Assembly: GCF_050947335.1 (NCBI RefSeq)
Contig: NW_027473368.1
Coordinates: 310,001-374,000, forward strand
Reading direction: 5' to 3'
DNA length: 64,000 nt
Source: Megachile rotundata
Taxonomy: Eukaryota > Arthropoda > Insecta > Hymenoptera > Megachilidae
The notes under the pieces were generated by a model. It did no database searches, was not told where the DNA came from, and worked only from the letters and a program-made list of their open reading frames with translations. Shown one piece after another: positions 33,207-48,777 of the stretch (its first letter is position 1; every line of letters starts with the position of its first letter). The translations under genes were made by a program, and so were the position numbers.

Positions 33207-34899
33207 AATCACAATCATACAATCACAACCATACAATCACAATCATACAATCACAATCATACAATCGCAATCATACAATTACAATCTCCCAAATACAATC
33301 TCCCAAATACGATCATACAATCACAATCATACAATCAAAATCATACAATCGCAATCATACAATCACAATCATACCATCACAATCATACAATCACAATCAT
33401 ACTATCGCAATCATACAATCACAATCATACCATCACAATCATACAATCACAACCATACAATCATAATCATACAATCACAATAATACAATCATAATCATAC
33501 AATCACAATCATACAATCACAATCATACAATCATAATCATACAATTACAATGATACTATCACAATCATACAATCAAAATCATACAATCGCAATCATACAA
33601 TCGCAATCATACAAACACAATCATACAATCACAATCATACCATCGCAGTCATAAGATCACAATCATACAAACACAATCATACAATCACAATCATACCATC
33701 GCAATCATACGATCACAATCATACAATCACAATCATACAATCACAATCATACAATCACAATCATACAATCACAATCATACAATCACAATCATACAATCAC
33801 AATCATACAATCACAATCATACAATCACAATCATACAATCACAATCATACAATCACAATAATACAATCGCAAGCAAACAATCACAATCATACAATCACAA
33901 TCATACAATCGCAATCATACAATTACAATCTCCCAAATACAATCTCCCAAATACAATCATGCAATCACAATCATACAATCACAATCATACAATCACAATC
34001 ATACATTCACAATCATACAATCACAATCATACAATCATAATCATACAATTACAATGATACTATCACAATCATACAATCAAAATCATACAATCGCAATCAT
34101 ACAATCACAATCATACAATCACAATCATACAATCACAATCATACAATCAAAATCATACAATCACAATCATACAATCACAATGATACAATCACAATCATAC
34201 AATCACAATCATACAATCACAATCATACAATCACAGTCATACAATCACAATCATACTATCACAATCATACAAACACAATCATACAATCACAATCATACCA
34301 TCGCAATCATAAGATCACAATCATACAAACACAATCATACAATCACAATCATACCATCACAATCATACAATCACAACCATACAATCGCAATCATACAATC
34401 GCAAGCATACAATCATAATCATACAATTACAATGATACTATCACAATCATACAATCAAAATCATACAATCACAATCATACTATCGCAATCATACAATCAC
34501 AATCATACAATCACAGTCATACAATCACAATCATACAATCACAATCATACAATCACAATCATACAATCACAATCATACAATCGCAATCATACAATTACAA
34601 TCTCCCAAATACAATCTACCAAATACAATCATACAATCACAATCATACAATCACAATCATACAATCACAATCATACAATCAAAATCATACAATCACAATC
34701 ATACAATCACAATGATACAATCACAATCATACAATCACAATCATACAATCACAATCATACAATCACAATCATACAATCACAATCATACAAACACAATCAT
34801 ACAATCACAATCATACCATCGCAATCATAAGATCACAATCATACAAACACAATCATACAATCACAATCATACCATAACAAACATACAATCACAACCATA

Positions 34900-35220
34900 C
34901 AATCGCAATCATACAATCGCAAGCATACAATCACAATCATACAATCACAATCATACAATCACAATCATACAATCACAATCATACAATCACAATCATACTA
35001 TCGCAATCATACAATCACAATCATACCATCACAATCATACAATCACAACCATACAATCGCAATCATACAATCGCAAGCATACAATCACAATCATACAATC
35101 ACAATCATACAATCACAATCATACAATCACAATCATACAATCACAATCATACTATCGCAATCATACAATCACAATCATACCATCACAATCATACAATCAC
35201 AACCATACAATCATAATCAT
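34900..35220 (+). repeat. Short tandem duplication, 154 bp (11 units)
   Basis: AATCGCAAGC at 34,915 and 35,069, each preceded by ACAACC and a TCGC unit and followed by five plain units and a CATACTATCGC. The spacing is exactly 11 units. Confidence 0.7.
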
Positions 35221-35880
35221 ACAATCACAATAATACAATCATAATCATACAATCACAATCATACAATCGCAATCATAGAATCACAATCATACAATCACAA
35301 TCATACGATCACAATCATACTGTCGCAATCATACAATCACAATCATACCATGACAATCATACAATCACAATCATACAATCATAATCATACAATCACAATC
35401 ATACAATCACAATCATACAATCACAATCATACAATCACAATCATACAATCACAATCATACAATCACAATCATACAATCACAATCATACATTCAAAATAAT
35501 GCAATCACAATCATACAATCACAATCATGCAATCACAAGCATACAATCATAATTATACAATCACAATCATACAATCACAATCGTACAATCACAATCGTAC
35601 AATCACAATCGCACAATCACAATCGCACAATCACAATCATACAATCACAGTCATACAATCACAATCATACAATCACAATCATACTGTCACAATCATACAA
35701 TCACAATCATACAATCACAATCATACAATCATAGTCATACAATCACAATCTTACAGTCACAATCATACTATCGCAATCATACAATCACAATCATACCATC
35801 GCAATCATACAATTACAATCTCCCAAATACAATCTCCCAAATACAATCATACAATCACAATCATACAATCAAAATCATAC

Positions 35881-35892
35881 AATCAGTCATAC
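35881..35892 (+). repeat. 12-bp off-register unit
   Basis: AATCAGTCATAC, the counterpart of 31,531 at offset 4,350. Confidence 0.9.
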
Positions 35893-36507
35893 AATCACAA
35901 TCATACAATCACAACCATACAATCACAATCATACAATCACAATCATACAATCGCAATCATACAATTACAATCTCCCAAATACAATCTCCCAAATACGATC
36001 ATACAATCACAATCATACAATCAAAATCATACAATCGCAATCATACAATCACAATCATACCATCACAATCATACAATCACAATCATACTATCGCAATCAT
36101 ACAATCACAATCATACCATCACAATCATACAATCACAACCATACAATCATAATCATACAATCACAATAATACAATCATAATCATACAATCACAATCATAC
36201 AATCACAATCATACAATCATAATCATACAATTACAATGATACTATCACAATCATACAATCAAAATCATACAATCGCAATCATACAATCGCAATCATACAA
36301 ACACAATCATACAATCACAATCATACCATCGCAGTCATAAGATCACAATCATACAAACACAATCATACAATCACAATCATACCATCGCAATCATACGATC
36401 ACAATCATACAATCACAATCATACAATCACAATCATACAATCACAATCATACAATCACAATCATACAATCACAATCATACAATCACAATCATACAATCAC
36501 AATCATA

Positions 36508-36570
36508 CAATCACAATCATACAATCACAATCATACAATCACAATCATACAATCACAATAATACAATCAC
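36508..36570. other. Junction between the two satellite families
   Basis: Sequence left of this point matches 33.37-33.86 kb at offsets 2,686 to 2,700, up to the AATAATAC at 36,557. Sequence from about 36,510 rightward matches 48.07 kb onward at offset 11,563. The two matches overlap only in canonical units, so the switch occurs inside a plain 14-mer run with no inserted bases and no loss of register. This is what homologous exchange between two related arrays would leave. An assembly join in a repeat would look the same. Confidence 0.7.
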
Positions 36571-36676
36571 AATCATACAATCTCAATCATACAATCGCAA
36601 TCATACAATCACAATCATACAATCACAATCATACAATCACAATAATACAATCACAATCATACAATCTCAATCATAC

Positions 36677-37214
36677 AATCATAATCATATAATCACACTC
36701 ATAAAATTGCAATCATACAATCGCAATCATACAATCACAATCATACCATCACAATCATACAGGCACAATCATAAAATCACAATCATAGAATCACAATCAT
36801 ACAAAAACAATCATGCAATCACAATCATGTAATCACAATCGTACGATCGCAATCGAACAATCAGAACCATATGATCACAATCATACAATCACAGTCATAC
36901 AATCTCAATCATACACGCGCCATCTTACAATCACAATCATACAATCACAATCATACAATCACAATCATACAAAAACAATCATACAATCACAATCATACAA
37001 TCACAGTCATACAATCATAATCATATAATCACACTCATAAAATTGCAATCATACAATCGCAATCACACAATCACAATCATACCATCACAATCATACAGGC
37101 ACAATCATAAAATCACAATCATAGAATCACAATCATACAAAAACAATCATGCAATCACAATCATGTAATCACAATCGTACAATCGCAATCGAACAATCAG
37201 AACCATATGATCAC
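36677..37214 (+). repeat. CATATG block pair, 336-bp spacing
   Basis: Two copies (36,677-36,878 and 37,013-37,214) of a block of about 202 bp. Its diagnostic units in order are ATAATCATATAATC, CACTCATAAAATTGC, CAGGCAC, CATAAAATC, CATAGAATC, CATGTAATC, AATCGAAC and AGAACCATATGATCAC. It remains on the 14-bp register and so consists of diverged satellite units. Copy one is followed by CACGCGCCATC near 36,914. Confidence 0.85.
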
Positions 37215-38720
37215 AATCATACAATCACAATCATGCAATCACAATCATACAATCACAATCATACAATCACAATCATACAATCACAATCATGCAATCACAA
37301 TCATACAATCACAATCATACAATCACAATCATACCATCCCAATCATACAATCACAATCACACAATCGCAATCATACAATCACAATCATACAAAAACAATG
37401 ATACAAGCACAATCATACAATCACAATCATACAATCACAATCATACAATCACAATCATACAATCACAATCATACATTCACAATCATACAATCACAATCAT
37501 ACAATCACAATCATACAATCACAATAATACAATCACAATCATACAATCTCAATCATACAATCACAATCATACAATCACAATCATACAATCACAATCATAC
37601 AATCACAATCATACAATCACAATCATACAATCACAATCATACTATCGCAATCATACAACCACCATCGTACAATCACAATCATACAATCACAATCATTCAA
37701 TCACAATCATGCAATCACAATCATACAATCACAATCATACAATCACAATCATACAATCACAATCATACACAAACAATGATACAATCGCAATCATACAATT
37801 CAAATCATACAATTCAAATCATACAATCACAATCATACAATCACAATCATACAATCACAATCATACGATCACAATCATACGAAGACAATCATACAATTAC
37901 TACTATACAATCACAATCATACGAAAACAATCATGCAATCACAATCATACGATGACAATCATACAATTACTACTATACAATCACAATCATACAAAAACAA
38001 TCATACAATCACAATCATACAATCACAATCATACAATCACAATCATACATTCACAATCATACAATCACAATCATACAATCACAATCATACAATCACAATA
38101 ATACAATCACAATCATACAATCTCAATCATACAATCACAATCATACAATCACAATCATACAATCACAATCATACAATCACAATCATACAATCACAATCGT
38201 ACAATCACAATCGTACAATCACAATCGTACAATCACAATCATACAATCACAATCATACAATCACAAACATACTATCGCAATCATACAATCACAATCGTAC
38301 AATCACAATCATACAATCACAATCATTCAATCACAATCATGCAATCACAATCATACAATCACAATCATACAATCACAATCATACAAAAACAATCATACAA
38401 TCACAATCATACAATCACAATCATACAATCACAATCATACAATCACAATCATACAATCACAATCATACAATCACAATCATGCAATCACAATCATACAATC
38501 ACAATCATACAATCACAATCATACAATCACAATCATACCATCCCAATCATACAATCACAATCACACAATCGCAATCATAGAATCACAATCATACAAAAAC
38601 AATGATACAATCACAATCATACAATCACAATCATACAATCACAATCATACAATCACAATCATACGATCACAATCATACGAAGACAATCATACAATTACTA
38701 CTATACAATCACAATCATAC

Positions 38721-38733
38721 AATACAATCATAC
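38721..38733 (+). repeat. 13-bp off-register unit
   Basis: AATACAATCATAC, the canonical unit lacking one C. It lies just after an AATTACTACTATAC unit. Confidence 0.9.
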
Positions 38734-38749
38734 AATCACAATCATACAA

Positions 38750-41700
38750 TCACAATCATACATTCACAATCATACAATCACAATCATACAATCACAATCA
38801 TACAATCACAATAATACAATCACAATCATACAATCTCAATCATACAATCGCAATCATACAATCACAATCATACAATCACAATCATACAATCACAATCATA
38901 CAAACACAATCATACAATCACAATCATACTATCGCAATCATACAATCACAATCGTACAATCACAATCATACAATCACAATCATTCAATCACAATCATGCA
39001 ATCACAATCATACAATCACAATCATACAATCACAATCATACAATCACAATCATGCAATCACAATCATACAATCACAATCATACAATCACAATCATACCAT
39101 CCCAATCATACAATCACAATCACACAATCGCAATCATACAATCACAATCATACAAAAACAATGATACAATCACAATCATACAATTACAATCATACAATCA
39201 CAATCATACAATCACAATCATACGATCACAATCATACGAAGACAATCATACAATTCCTACTATACAATCACAATCATACAAAAACAATCATACAATCACA
39301 GTCATACAATCACAATCATACAATCACAATCATACATTCACAATCATACAATCACAATAATACAATCACAATCATACAATCTCAATCATACAATCACAAT
39401 CATACAATCACAATCATGCAATCACAATCATACAATCACAACAATACAATCACAATCATACAATCACAATCATACGATCACAATCATACGAAGACAATCA
39501 TACAATTACTACTATACAATCACAATCATACAAAAGCAATCATACAATCACAGTCATACGATGACAATCATACAATTACTACTATACAATCACAATCATA
39601 CAATCACAATCATACAATCACAATCATACAATCACAATCATACAATCACAATCATACATTCACAATCATACAATCACAATCATACAATCACAATCATACA
39701 ATCACAATAATACAATCACAATCATACAATCACAATCATACAATCACAATCATGCAATCACAATCATACAATCACAATCATACAATCACAATCATACCAT
39801 CCCAATCATACAATCACAATCACACAATCGCAATCATACAATCACAATCATACAAAAACAATGATACAATCACAATCATACAATCACAATCATACAATCA
39901 CAATCATACAATCACAATCATACGATCACAATCATACGAAGACAATCATACAATTACTACTATACAATCACAATCATACAAAAACAATCATACAATCACA
40001 ATCATACAATCACAATCATACAATCACAATCATACATTCACAATCATACAATCACAATCATACAATCACAATCATACAATCACAATAATACAATCACAAT
40101 CATACAATCACAATCACACAATCGCAATCATACAATCACAATCATACAAAAACAATGATACAATCGCAATCATGCAATCACAATCATACAATCACAATCA
40201 TACGATCACAATCATACGAAGACAATCATACAATTACTACTATACAATCACAGTCATACAAAAACAATCATACAAACACAATCATACGATGGCAATCATA
40301 CAATTACTACTATACAATCACAATCATACAAAAACAATCATACAATCACAATCATACGATGACAATTCTACAATTACTACTATACAATCACAATCACACA
40401 AAAACAATCATACAATCACAATCATACAATCACAATCATACAATCACAATCATACAATCACAATCATACATTCACAATCATACAATCACAATCATACAAT
40501 CACAATCATATGATCACAATCAAACAATCACAATGATACAATCACAATCATACAATCACAATCATACAATCACAATCATACAATCACAATCATACGATCA
40601 CAATCATACGAAGACAATCATACAATTACTACTATACAATCACAATCATACAAAAGCAATCATACAATCACAGTCATACGATGACAATCATACAATTACT
40701 ACTATACAATCACAATCATACAATCACAATCATACAATCACAATCATACAAACACAATCATACAATCACAATCATACAATTACAATCATACAATCACAAT
40801 CATACAATCACAATCATACGATCACAATCATACGAAGACAATCATACAATTCCTACTATACAATCACAATCATACAAAAACAATCATACAATCACAGTCA
40901 CACAATCCCAATCATACAATCACAATCACACAATCCCAATCATACTATCGCAATCATACAATCACAATCATACAATCACAATCATACAATCACAATCATG
41001 CAATCACAATCATACAATCACAATCATACAATCACAATCATACAATCACAATCATACCATCCCAATCATACAATCACAATCACACAATCGCGATCATACA
41101 ATCACAATCATACAAAAACAATGATACAATCACAATCATACAATCACAATCATACAATCACAATCATACAATCACAATCATACGATCACAATCATACGAA
41201 GACAATCATACAATTACTACTATACAATCACAATCATACAAAAACAATCATACAATCACAATCATACAATCACAATCATACAATCACAATCATACATTCA
41301 CAATCATACAATCACAATCATACAATCACAATCATACAATCACAATAATACAATCACAATCATACAATCTCAATCATACAATCGCAATCATACAATCACA
41401 ATCATACAATCACAATCATACAATCACAATCATACAGACACAATCATACAATCACAATCATACTATCGCAATCATACAATCACAATCGTACAATCACAAT
41501 CATACAACCACAATCATTCAATCACAATCATGCAATCACAATCATACAATCACAATCATACAATCACAATCATACAATCACAATCATGCAATCACAATCA
41601 TACAATCACAATCATACAATCACAATCATACCATCCCAATCATAAAATCACAATCACACAATCGCAATCATACAATCACAATCATACAAAAACAATGATA

Positions 41701-41980
41701 CAATCACAATCATACAATTACAATCATACAATCACAATCATACAATCACAATCATACGATCACAATCATACGAAGACAATCATACAATTCCTACTATACA
41801 ATCACAATCATACAAAAACAATCATACAATCACAGTCATACAATCACAATCATACAATCACAATCATACATTCACAATCATACAATCACAATAATACAAT
41901 CACAATCATACAATCTCAATCATACAATCACAATCATACAATCACAATCATACAATCACAATCATACAATCACAACAATA
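38750..41980 (+). repeat. Duplication, offset 2,534 bp (181 units)
   Basis: About 38.75-39.45 kb recurs at about 41.28-41.98 kb, for example AATAATAC near 38,811 and 41,345, and GCAATC runs at 38,996 and 41,530. The intervening 39.47-41.28 kb is rich in AATTACTACTATAC and AAAAACAATCATAC units and holds no gene. Part of it, at about 40.1-40.3 kb, recurs at 44.1-44.3 kb at offset 4,018. Confidence 0.75.
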
Positions 41981-42249
41981 CAATCACAATCATACAATCA
42001 CAATCATACAATCGCAATCAAACAATCACAATCATACAATCACAATCATACAATCACAATCATACAATCACAATCATACAATCACAATCATACAATCACA
42101 CTCATACTATCGCAATCATACAATCACAATCGTACAATCACAATCATACAATCACAATCATTCAATCACAATCATGCAATCACAATCATACAATCACAAT
42201 CATACAATCACAATCATACAAAAACAATCATACAATCACAATCATACAA

Positions 42250-43660
42250 TCACAGTCATACAATCATAATCATATAATCACACTCATAAAATTGCAATCA
42301 TACAATCGCAATCATACAATCACAATCATACCATCACAATCATACAGGCACAATCATAAAATCACAATCATAGAATCACAATCATACAAAAACAATCATG
42401 CAATCACAATCATGTAATCACAATCGTACAATCGCAATCGAACAAGCAGAACCATATGATCACAATCATACAATCACAATCATGCAATCACAATCATACA
42501 ATCACAATCATACAATCACAATCATACAATCACAATCATGCAATCACAATCATACAATCACAATCATACAATCACAATCATACCATCCCAATCATACAAT
42601 CACAATCACACAATCGCAATCATACAATCACAATCATACAAAAACAATGATACAAGCACAATCATACAATCACAATCATACAATCACAATCATACATTCA
42701 CAATCATACAATCACAATCATACAATCACAATCATACAATCACAATAATACAATCACAATCATACAATCTCAATCATACAATCACAATCATACAATCACA
42801 ATCATACAATCACAATCATACAATCACAATCATACAATCACAATCATACAATCACAATCATACTATCGCAATCATACAACCACAATCGTACAATCACAAT
42901 CATACAATCACAATCATTCAATCACAATCATGCAATCACAATCATACAATCACAATCATACAATCACAATCATACAATCACAATCATACACAAACAATGA
43001 TACAATCGCAATCATACAATTCAAATCATACAATTCAAATCATACAATTCAAATCATACAATCACAATCATACAATCACAATCATACAATCACAATCATA
43101 CGATCACAATCATACGAAGACAATCATACAATTACTACTATACAATCACAATCATACGAAAACAATCATACAATCACAATCATACGATGACAATCATACA
43201 ATTACTACTATACAATCACAATCATACAAAGACAATCATAGAATCACAATCATACAATCACAATCATACAATCACAATAATACAATCACAATCATACAAT
43301 CTCAATCATACAATCATAATCATATAATCACACTCATAAAATTGCAATCATACAATCGCAGTCATACAATTACAATCATACCATCACAATCATACAGGCA
43401 CAATCATAAAATCACAATCATAGAATCACAATCATACAAAAACAATCATGCAATCACAATCATGTAATCACAATCGTACAATCGCAATCGAACAATCAGA
43501 ACCATATGATCACAATCATACAATCACAATCATACAATCTCAATCATACACGCGCCATCTTACAATCACAATCATACAATCACAATCATACAATCACAAT
43601 CATACAAAAACAATCATACAATCACAATCATACAATCACAGTCATACAATCATAATCATA
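42250..43660 (+). repeat. Right-domain block recurring at 47.07-48.59 kb
   Basis: Matches about 47,066-48,590 with offset 4,816 (344 units) at the left and 4,928 (352 units) at the right. The copies differ by eight units in between. Both contain the approximately 202-bp CATATG block, a CAAGCAC unit and AATTCAAATCATAC units. Confidence 0.75.
42262..42463 (+). repeat. CATATG block, single
   Basis: Same diagnostic units as the block at 36,677, with a private AACAAGCAGAACC change near 42,444. It has no partner 336-350 bp upstream, and no CACGCGCC follows. Confidence 0.85.
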
Positions 43661-43849
43661 TAATCACACTCATAAAATTGCAATCATACAATCGCAATCA
43701 CACAATCACAATCATACCATCACAATCATACAGGCACAATCATAAAATCACAATCATAGAATCACAATCATACAAAAACAATCATGCAATCACAATCATG
43801 TAATCACAATCGTACAATCGCAATCGAACAATCAGAACCATATGATCAC
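43312..43849 (+). repeat. CATATG block pair, 336-bp spacing
   Basis: Copies at 43,312-43,513 and 43,648-43,849. Copy one is followed by CACGCGCCATC near 43,551. Confidence 0.85.
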
Positions 43850-45043
43850 AATCATACAATCACAATCATGCAATCACAATCATGCAATCACAATCATACA
43901 ATCACAATCATACAATCACAATCATACGATCACAATCATACGAAGACAATCATACGATGACAATCATACAATTACTACTATACAATCACAATCATACAAA
44001 AACAATCATACAATCACAATCATACAATCACAATCATACAATCACAATCATACATTCACAATCATACAATCACAATCATACAATCACAATCATACAATCA
44101 CAATAATACAATCACAATCATACAATCACAATCACACAATCGCAATCATACAATCACAATCATACAAAAACAATGATACAATCGCAATCATGCAATCACA
44201 ATCATACAATCACAATCATACGATCACAATCATACGAAGACAATCATACAATTACTACTATACAATCACAATCATACAAAAACAATCATACAACCACAAT
44301 CACACATTCACAATCATACAATCACAGTCATACATTCACAATCATACAATCGCAATCATACAATCACAATCATATAATCACAATAATACAATCACAATCA
44401 TGTAATCTCAATCATACAATCACAATCATACAATCACAATCACACAATCCCAATCACACTATCGCAATCATACAATCACAATCATACAATCACAATCATA
44501 CAATCACAATCATACTATCGCAATGATACAATCACAATCATACAATCACAATCATACTATCGCAATCATACAATCACAATCGTACAATCACAATCATACA
44601 ATCACAATCATACAATCACAATCATTCAATCACAATCATGCAATCACAATCATACAATCAGAATCATACAATCACAATCATACGATCACAATCATACGAA
44701 GACAATCATACGATGACAATCATACAATTACTACTATACAATCACAATCATACAAAAACAATCATACAATCACAATCATACAAAAACAATGATACAATCG
44801 CAATCATGCAATCACAATCATACAATCACAATCATACGATCACAATCATACGAAGACAATCATACAATTACTACTATACAATCACAATCATACAAAAACA
44901 ATCATACAAACACAATCATACGATGACAATCATACAATTACTACTATACAATCACAATCACACATTCACAATCATACAATCACAGTCATACATTCACAAT
45001 CATACAATCACAATCATACAATCACAATAATACAATCACAATC

Positions 45044-46650
45044 ATGCAATCTCAATCATACAATCACAATCATACAATCACAATCACACAATCACAATCA
45101 CACAATCCCAATCACACTATCACAATCATAAAATCACAATCATACAATCACAATCATACAATCACAATCATACTATCACAATCATACTATCGCAATGATA
45201 CAATCACAATCATACAACCACAATCATACGAAGACAATCATACAATTACTACTATACAATCACAATCATACAAAAACAATCATACAATCACAATCATACG
45301 ATGACAATCCTACAATTACTACTATACAATCACAATCACACAAAAACAATCATACAATCACAATCATACAATCACAATTATACAATCACAATCATACATT
45401 CACAATCATACAATCACAATCATAGAATCACAATCATATGATCACAATCAAACAATCACAATGATACAATCACAATCATACAATCACAATCATACAATCA
45501 CAATCATACAATCACAATCATACGATCACAATCATACGAAGACAATCATACAATTACTACTATACAATCACAATCATACAAAAGCAATCATACAATCACA
45601 GTCATACGATGACAATCATACAATTACTACTATACAATCACAATCATACAAAAACAATCATACAAACACAATCATACGATGACAATCATACAATTACTAC
45701 TATACAATCACAATCACACATTCACAATCATACAATCACAGTCATACATTCACAATCATACAATCACAATCATACAATCACAATAATACAATCACAATCA
45801 TGCAATCTCAATCATACAATCACAATCATACAATCACAATCACACAATCACAATCACACAATCCCAATCACACTATCACAATCATAAAATCACAATCATA
45901 CAATCACAATCATACAATCACAATCATACTATCACAATCATACTATCGCAATGATACAATCACAATCATACAACCACAATCATACGAAGACAATCATACA
46001 ATTACTACTATACAATCACAATCATACAAAAACAATCATACAATCACAATCATACGATGACAATCCTACAATTACTACTATACAATCACAATCACACAAA
46101 AACAATCATACAATCACAATCATACAATCACAATCATACAATCACAATCATACATTCACAATCATACAAAAACAATGATACAATCACAATCATACAATCA
46201 CAATCATACAATCACAATCATACAATCACAATCATACGATCACAATCATACGAAGACAATCATACAATTACTACTATACAATCACAATCACACAATCCCA
46301 ATCACACTATCACAATCATACAATCACAATCATACAATCACAATCATACAATCACAATCATACTATCACAATCATACTATCGCAATGATACAATCACAAT
46401 CATACAACCACAATCATACGAAGACAATCATACAATTACTACTATACAATCACAATCATACAAAAACAATCATACAATCACAATCATACGATGACAATCC
46501 TACAATTACTACTATACAATCACAATCACACAAAAACAATCATACAATCACAATCATACAATCACAATCATACAATCACAATCATACATTCACAATCATA
46601 CAATCACAATCATACAATCACAATCATATGATCACAATCAAACAATCACA
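45044..46650 (+). repeat. Nested duplications of 756 and 434 bp
   Basis: The run with CACACAATCCC, CATACTATCGCAATGATAC and AATTACTACTATAC occurs three times: ATGATACAATC at 45,195, 45,951 and 46,385, spacings of 54 and 31 units. The same pattern recurs in later HOR copies at 51,690, 52,446, 53,356, 54,112, 54,546, 61,362, 62,118, 63,014 and 63,770. Confidence 0.8.
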
Positions 46651-46727
46651 ATGATACAATCACAATCATACAATCACAATCATACAATCACAATCATACA
46701 ATCACAATCATACAATCACAGTCATAC

Positions 46728-47279
46728 AATCATAATCATATAATCACACTCATAAAATTGCAATCATACAATCGCAATCATACAATCACAATCATACCAT
46801 CACAATCATACAGGCACAATCATAAAATCACAATCATAGAATCACAATCATACAAAAACAATCATGCAATCACAATCATGTAATCACAATCGTACAATCG
46901 CAATCGAACAATCAGAACCATATGATCACAATCATACAATCACAATCATACAATCTCAATCATACACGCGCCATCTTACAATCACAATCATACAATCACA
47001 ATCATACAATCACAATCATACAATCACAATCATACAAAAACAATCATACAATCACAATCATACAATCACAGTCATACAATCATAATCATATAATCACACT
47101 CATAAAATTGCAATCATACAATCGCAATCATACAATCACAATCATACCATCACAATCATACAGGCACAATCATAAAATCACAATCATAGAATCACAATCA
47201 TACAAAAACAATCATGCAATCACAATCATGTAATCACAATCGTACAATCGCAATCGAACAATCAGAACCATATGATCAC
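46728..47279 (+). repeat. CATATG block pair, 350-bp spacing
   Basis: Copies at 46,728-46,929 and 47,078-47,279, one 14-bp unit farther apart than the 336-bp pairs. CACGCGCCATC is near 46,967. Confidence 0.85.
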
Positions 47280-48239
47280 AATCATACAATCACAATCATG
47301 CAATCACAATCATACAATCACAATCATACAATCACAATCATACAATCACAATCATGCAATCACAATCATACAATCACAATCATACAATCACAATCATACC
47401 ATCCCAATCATACAATCACAATCACACAATCGCAATCATACAATCACAATCATACAAAAACAATGATACAAGCACAATCATACAATCACAATCATACAAT
47501 CACAATCATACAATCACAATCATACATTCACAATCATACAATCACAATCATACAATCACAATCATACAATCACAATAATACAATCACAATCATACAATCT
47601 CAATCATACAATCACAATCATACAATCACAATCATACAATCACAATCATACAATCACAATCATACAATCACAATCATACAATCACAATCATACTATCGCA
47701 ATCATACAACCACAATCGTACAATCACAATCATACAATCACAATCATTCAATCACAATCATGCAATCACAATCATACAATCACAATCATACAATCACAAT
47801 CATACACAAACAATGATACACAAACAATGATACAATCGCAATCATACAATTCAAATCATACAATTCAAATCATACAATCACAATCATACAATCACAATCA
47901 TACAATCACAATCATACGATCACAATCATACGAAGACAATCATACAATTACTACTATACAATCACAATCATACGAAAACAATCATACAATCACAATCATA
48001 CGATGACAATCATACAATTACTACTATACAATCACAATCATACAAAAACAATCATACAATCACAATCATACATTCACAATCATACAATCACAATCATACA
48101 ATCACAATCATACAATCACAATAATACAATCACAATCATACAATCTCAATCATACAATCGCAATCATACAATCACAATCATACAATCACAATCATACAAT
48201 CACAATAATACAATCACAATCATACAATCTCAATCATAC

Positions 48240-48777
48240 AATCATAATCATATAATCACACTCATAAAATTGCAATCATACAATCGCAATCATACAATCA
48301 CAATCATACCATCACAATCATACAGGCACAATCATAAAATCACAATCATAGAATCACAATCATACAAAAACAATCATGCAATCACAATCATGTAATCACA
48401 ATCGTACGATCGCAATCGAACAATCAGAACCATATGATCACAATCATACAATCACAGTCATACAATCTCAATCATACACGCGCCATCTTACAATCACAAT
48501 CATACAATCACAATCATACAATCACAATCATACAAAAACAATCATACAATCACAATCATACAATCACAGTCATACAATCATAATCATATAATCACACTCA
48601 TAAAATTGCAATCATACAATCGCAATCACACAATCACAATCATACCATCACAATCATACAGGCACAATCATAAAATCACAATCATAGAATCACAATCATA
48701 CAAAAACAATCATGCAATCACAATCATGTAATCACAATCGTACAATCGCAATCGAACAATCAGAACCATATGATCAC
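48240..48777 (+). repeat. CATATG block pair, 336-bp spacing
   Basis: Copies at 48,240-48,441 and 48,576-48,777, the counterpart of 36,677-37,214 at offset 11,563. Copy one shares its private GTACGATCGC change. CACGCGCCATC is near 48,479. Confidence 0.85.

Larger units (their letters stand above)
30600..36200 (+). repeat. Duplication, offset 4,336-4,350 bp
   Basis: About 30.6-31.85 kb recurs at about 34.95-36.2 kb. Shared rare variants are CATAGAATCAC near 30,937 and 35,273, TCATACTGTC at 30,979 and 35,315, and the 12-bp units at 31,531 and 35,881. The offset changes from 4,336 to 4,350 by one unit. Between the copies lies other left-family sequence (31.85-34.95 kb) with CTCCC pairs near 32,272, 32,573, 32,825, 33,134, 33,289, 33,927 and a CTCCC/CTACC pair near 34,600. 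Confidence 0.75.
1..36540 (+). repeat. Left satellite domain (CTCCC family)
   Basis: This domain is defined by units absent from the rest of the window: AATCTCCCAAATAC in runs of two or four (for example near 703, 1473, 2631, 4143, 5515, 8105, 10738, 15511, 18144, 23041, 26147, 29535, 33289, 35968), AATCAATTCCATAC, ATTCAAAATAATGC, GCAAGC units, and the combination of CATAAGATCAC with AAACACAATCATAC. AATCTCCCAAATAC differs from the canonical unit at five of 14 positions but keeps the 14-bp length, so it is a diverged unit and not an insertion. The last left-family diagnostic run (GCAGTCATAAG, then ACGATCAC) is at about 36,325-36,400. Confidence 0.9.
33370..36564 (+). repeat. Duplication, offset 2,686-2,700 bp, ending at the domain boundary
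   Basis: About 33.37-33.86 kb recurs at about 36.06-36.56 kb: CATCAC at 33,375 and 36,061, two consecutive TCGC units before AAACAC in both, and AATAATAC at 33,857 and 36,557. The second copy stops at the switch to the right domain. Confidence 0.75.
36508..39470 (+). repeat. Right-domain block X, first copy
   Basis: Matches about 48,071-51,033 at a constant offset of 11,563 (AATAATAC at 36,557 and 48,120; 13-bp units at 38,721 and 50,284). The match ends near 39,470, where one copy continues with ACGATCAC and the other with AATCAAAC. Confidence 0.85.

Noticed and set aside
36677..36878. CATATG block as a transposon remnant
   Set aside because: It stays on the 14-bp register throughout, has no terminal repeats or target-site duplication, and each piece aligns to the canonical unit with a few changes.
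38996..40513. 505-codon + strand open frame, and many others of 60-320 codons
   Set aside because: They are by-products of a stop-free 14-mer. Overlapping frames give the same peptide, starts and stops fall at random variant units (ATGATAC, CATGC, ATAATC, CATAAG), homologous HOR copies open or close different frames after a single unit change, and there is no non-repeat domain, signal peptide or codon bias. I list no CDS.
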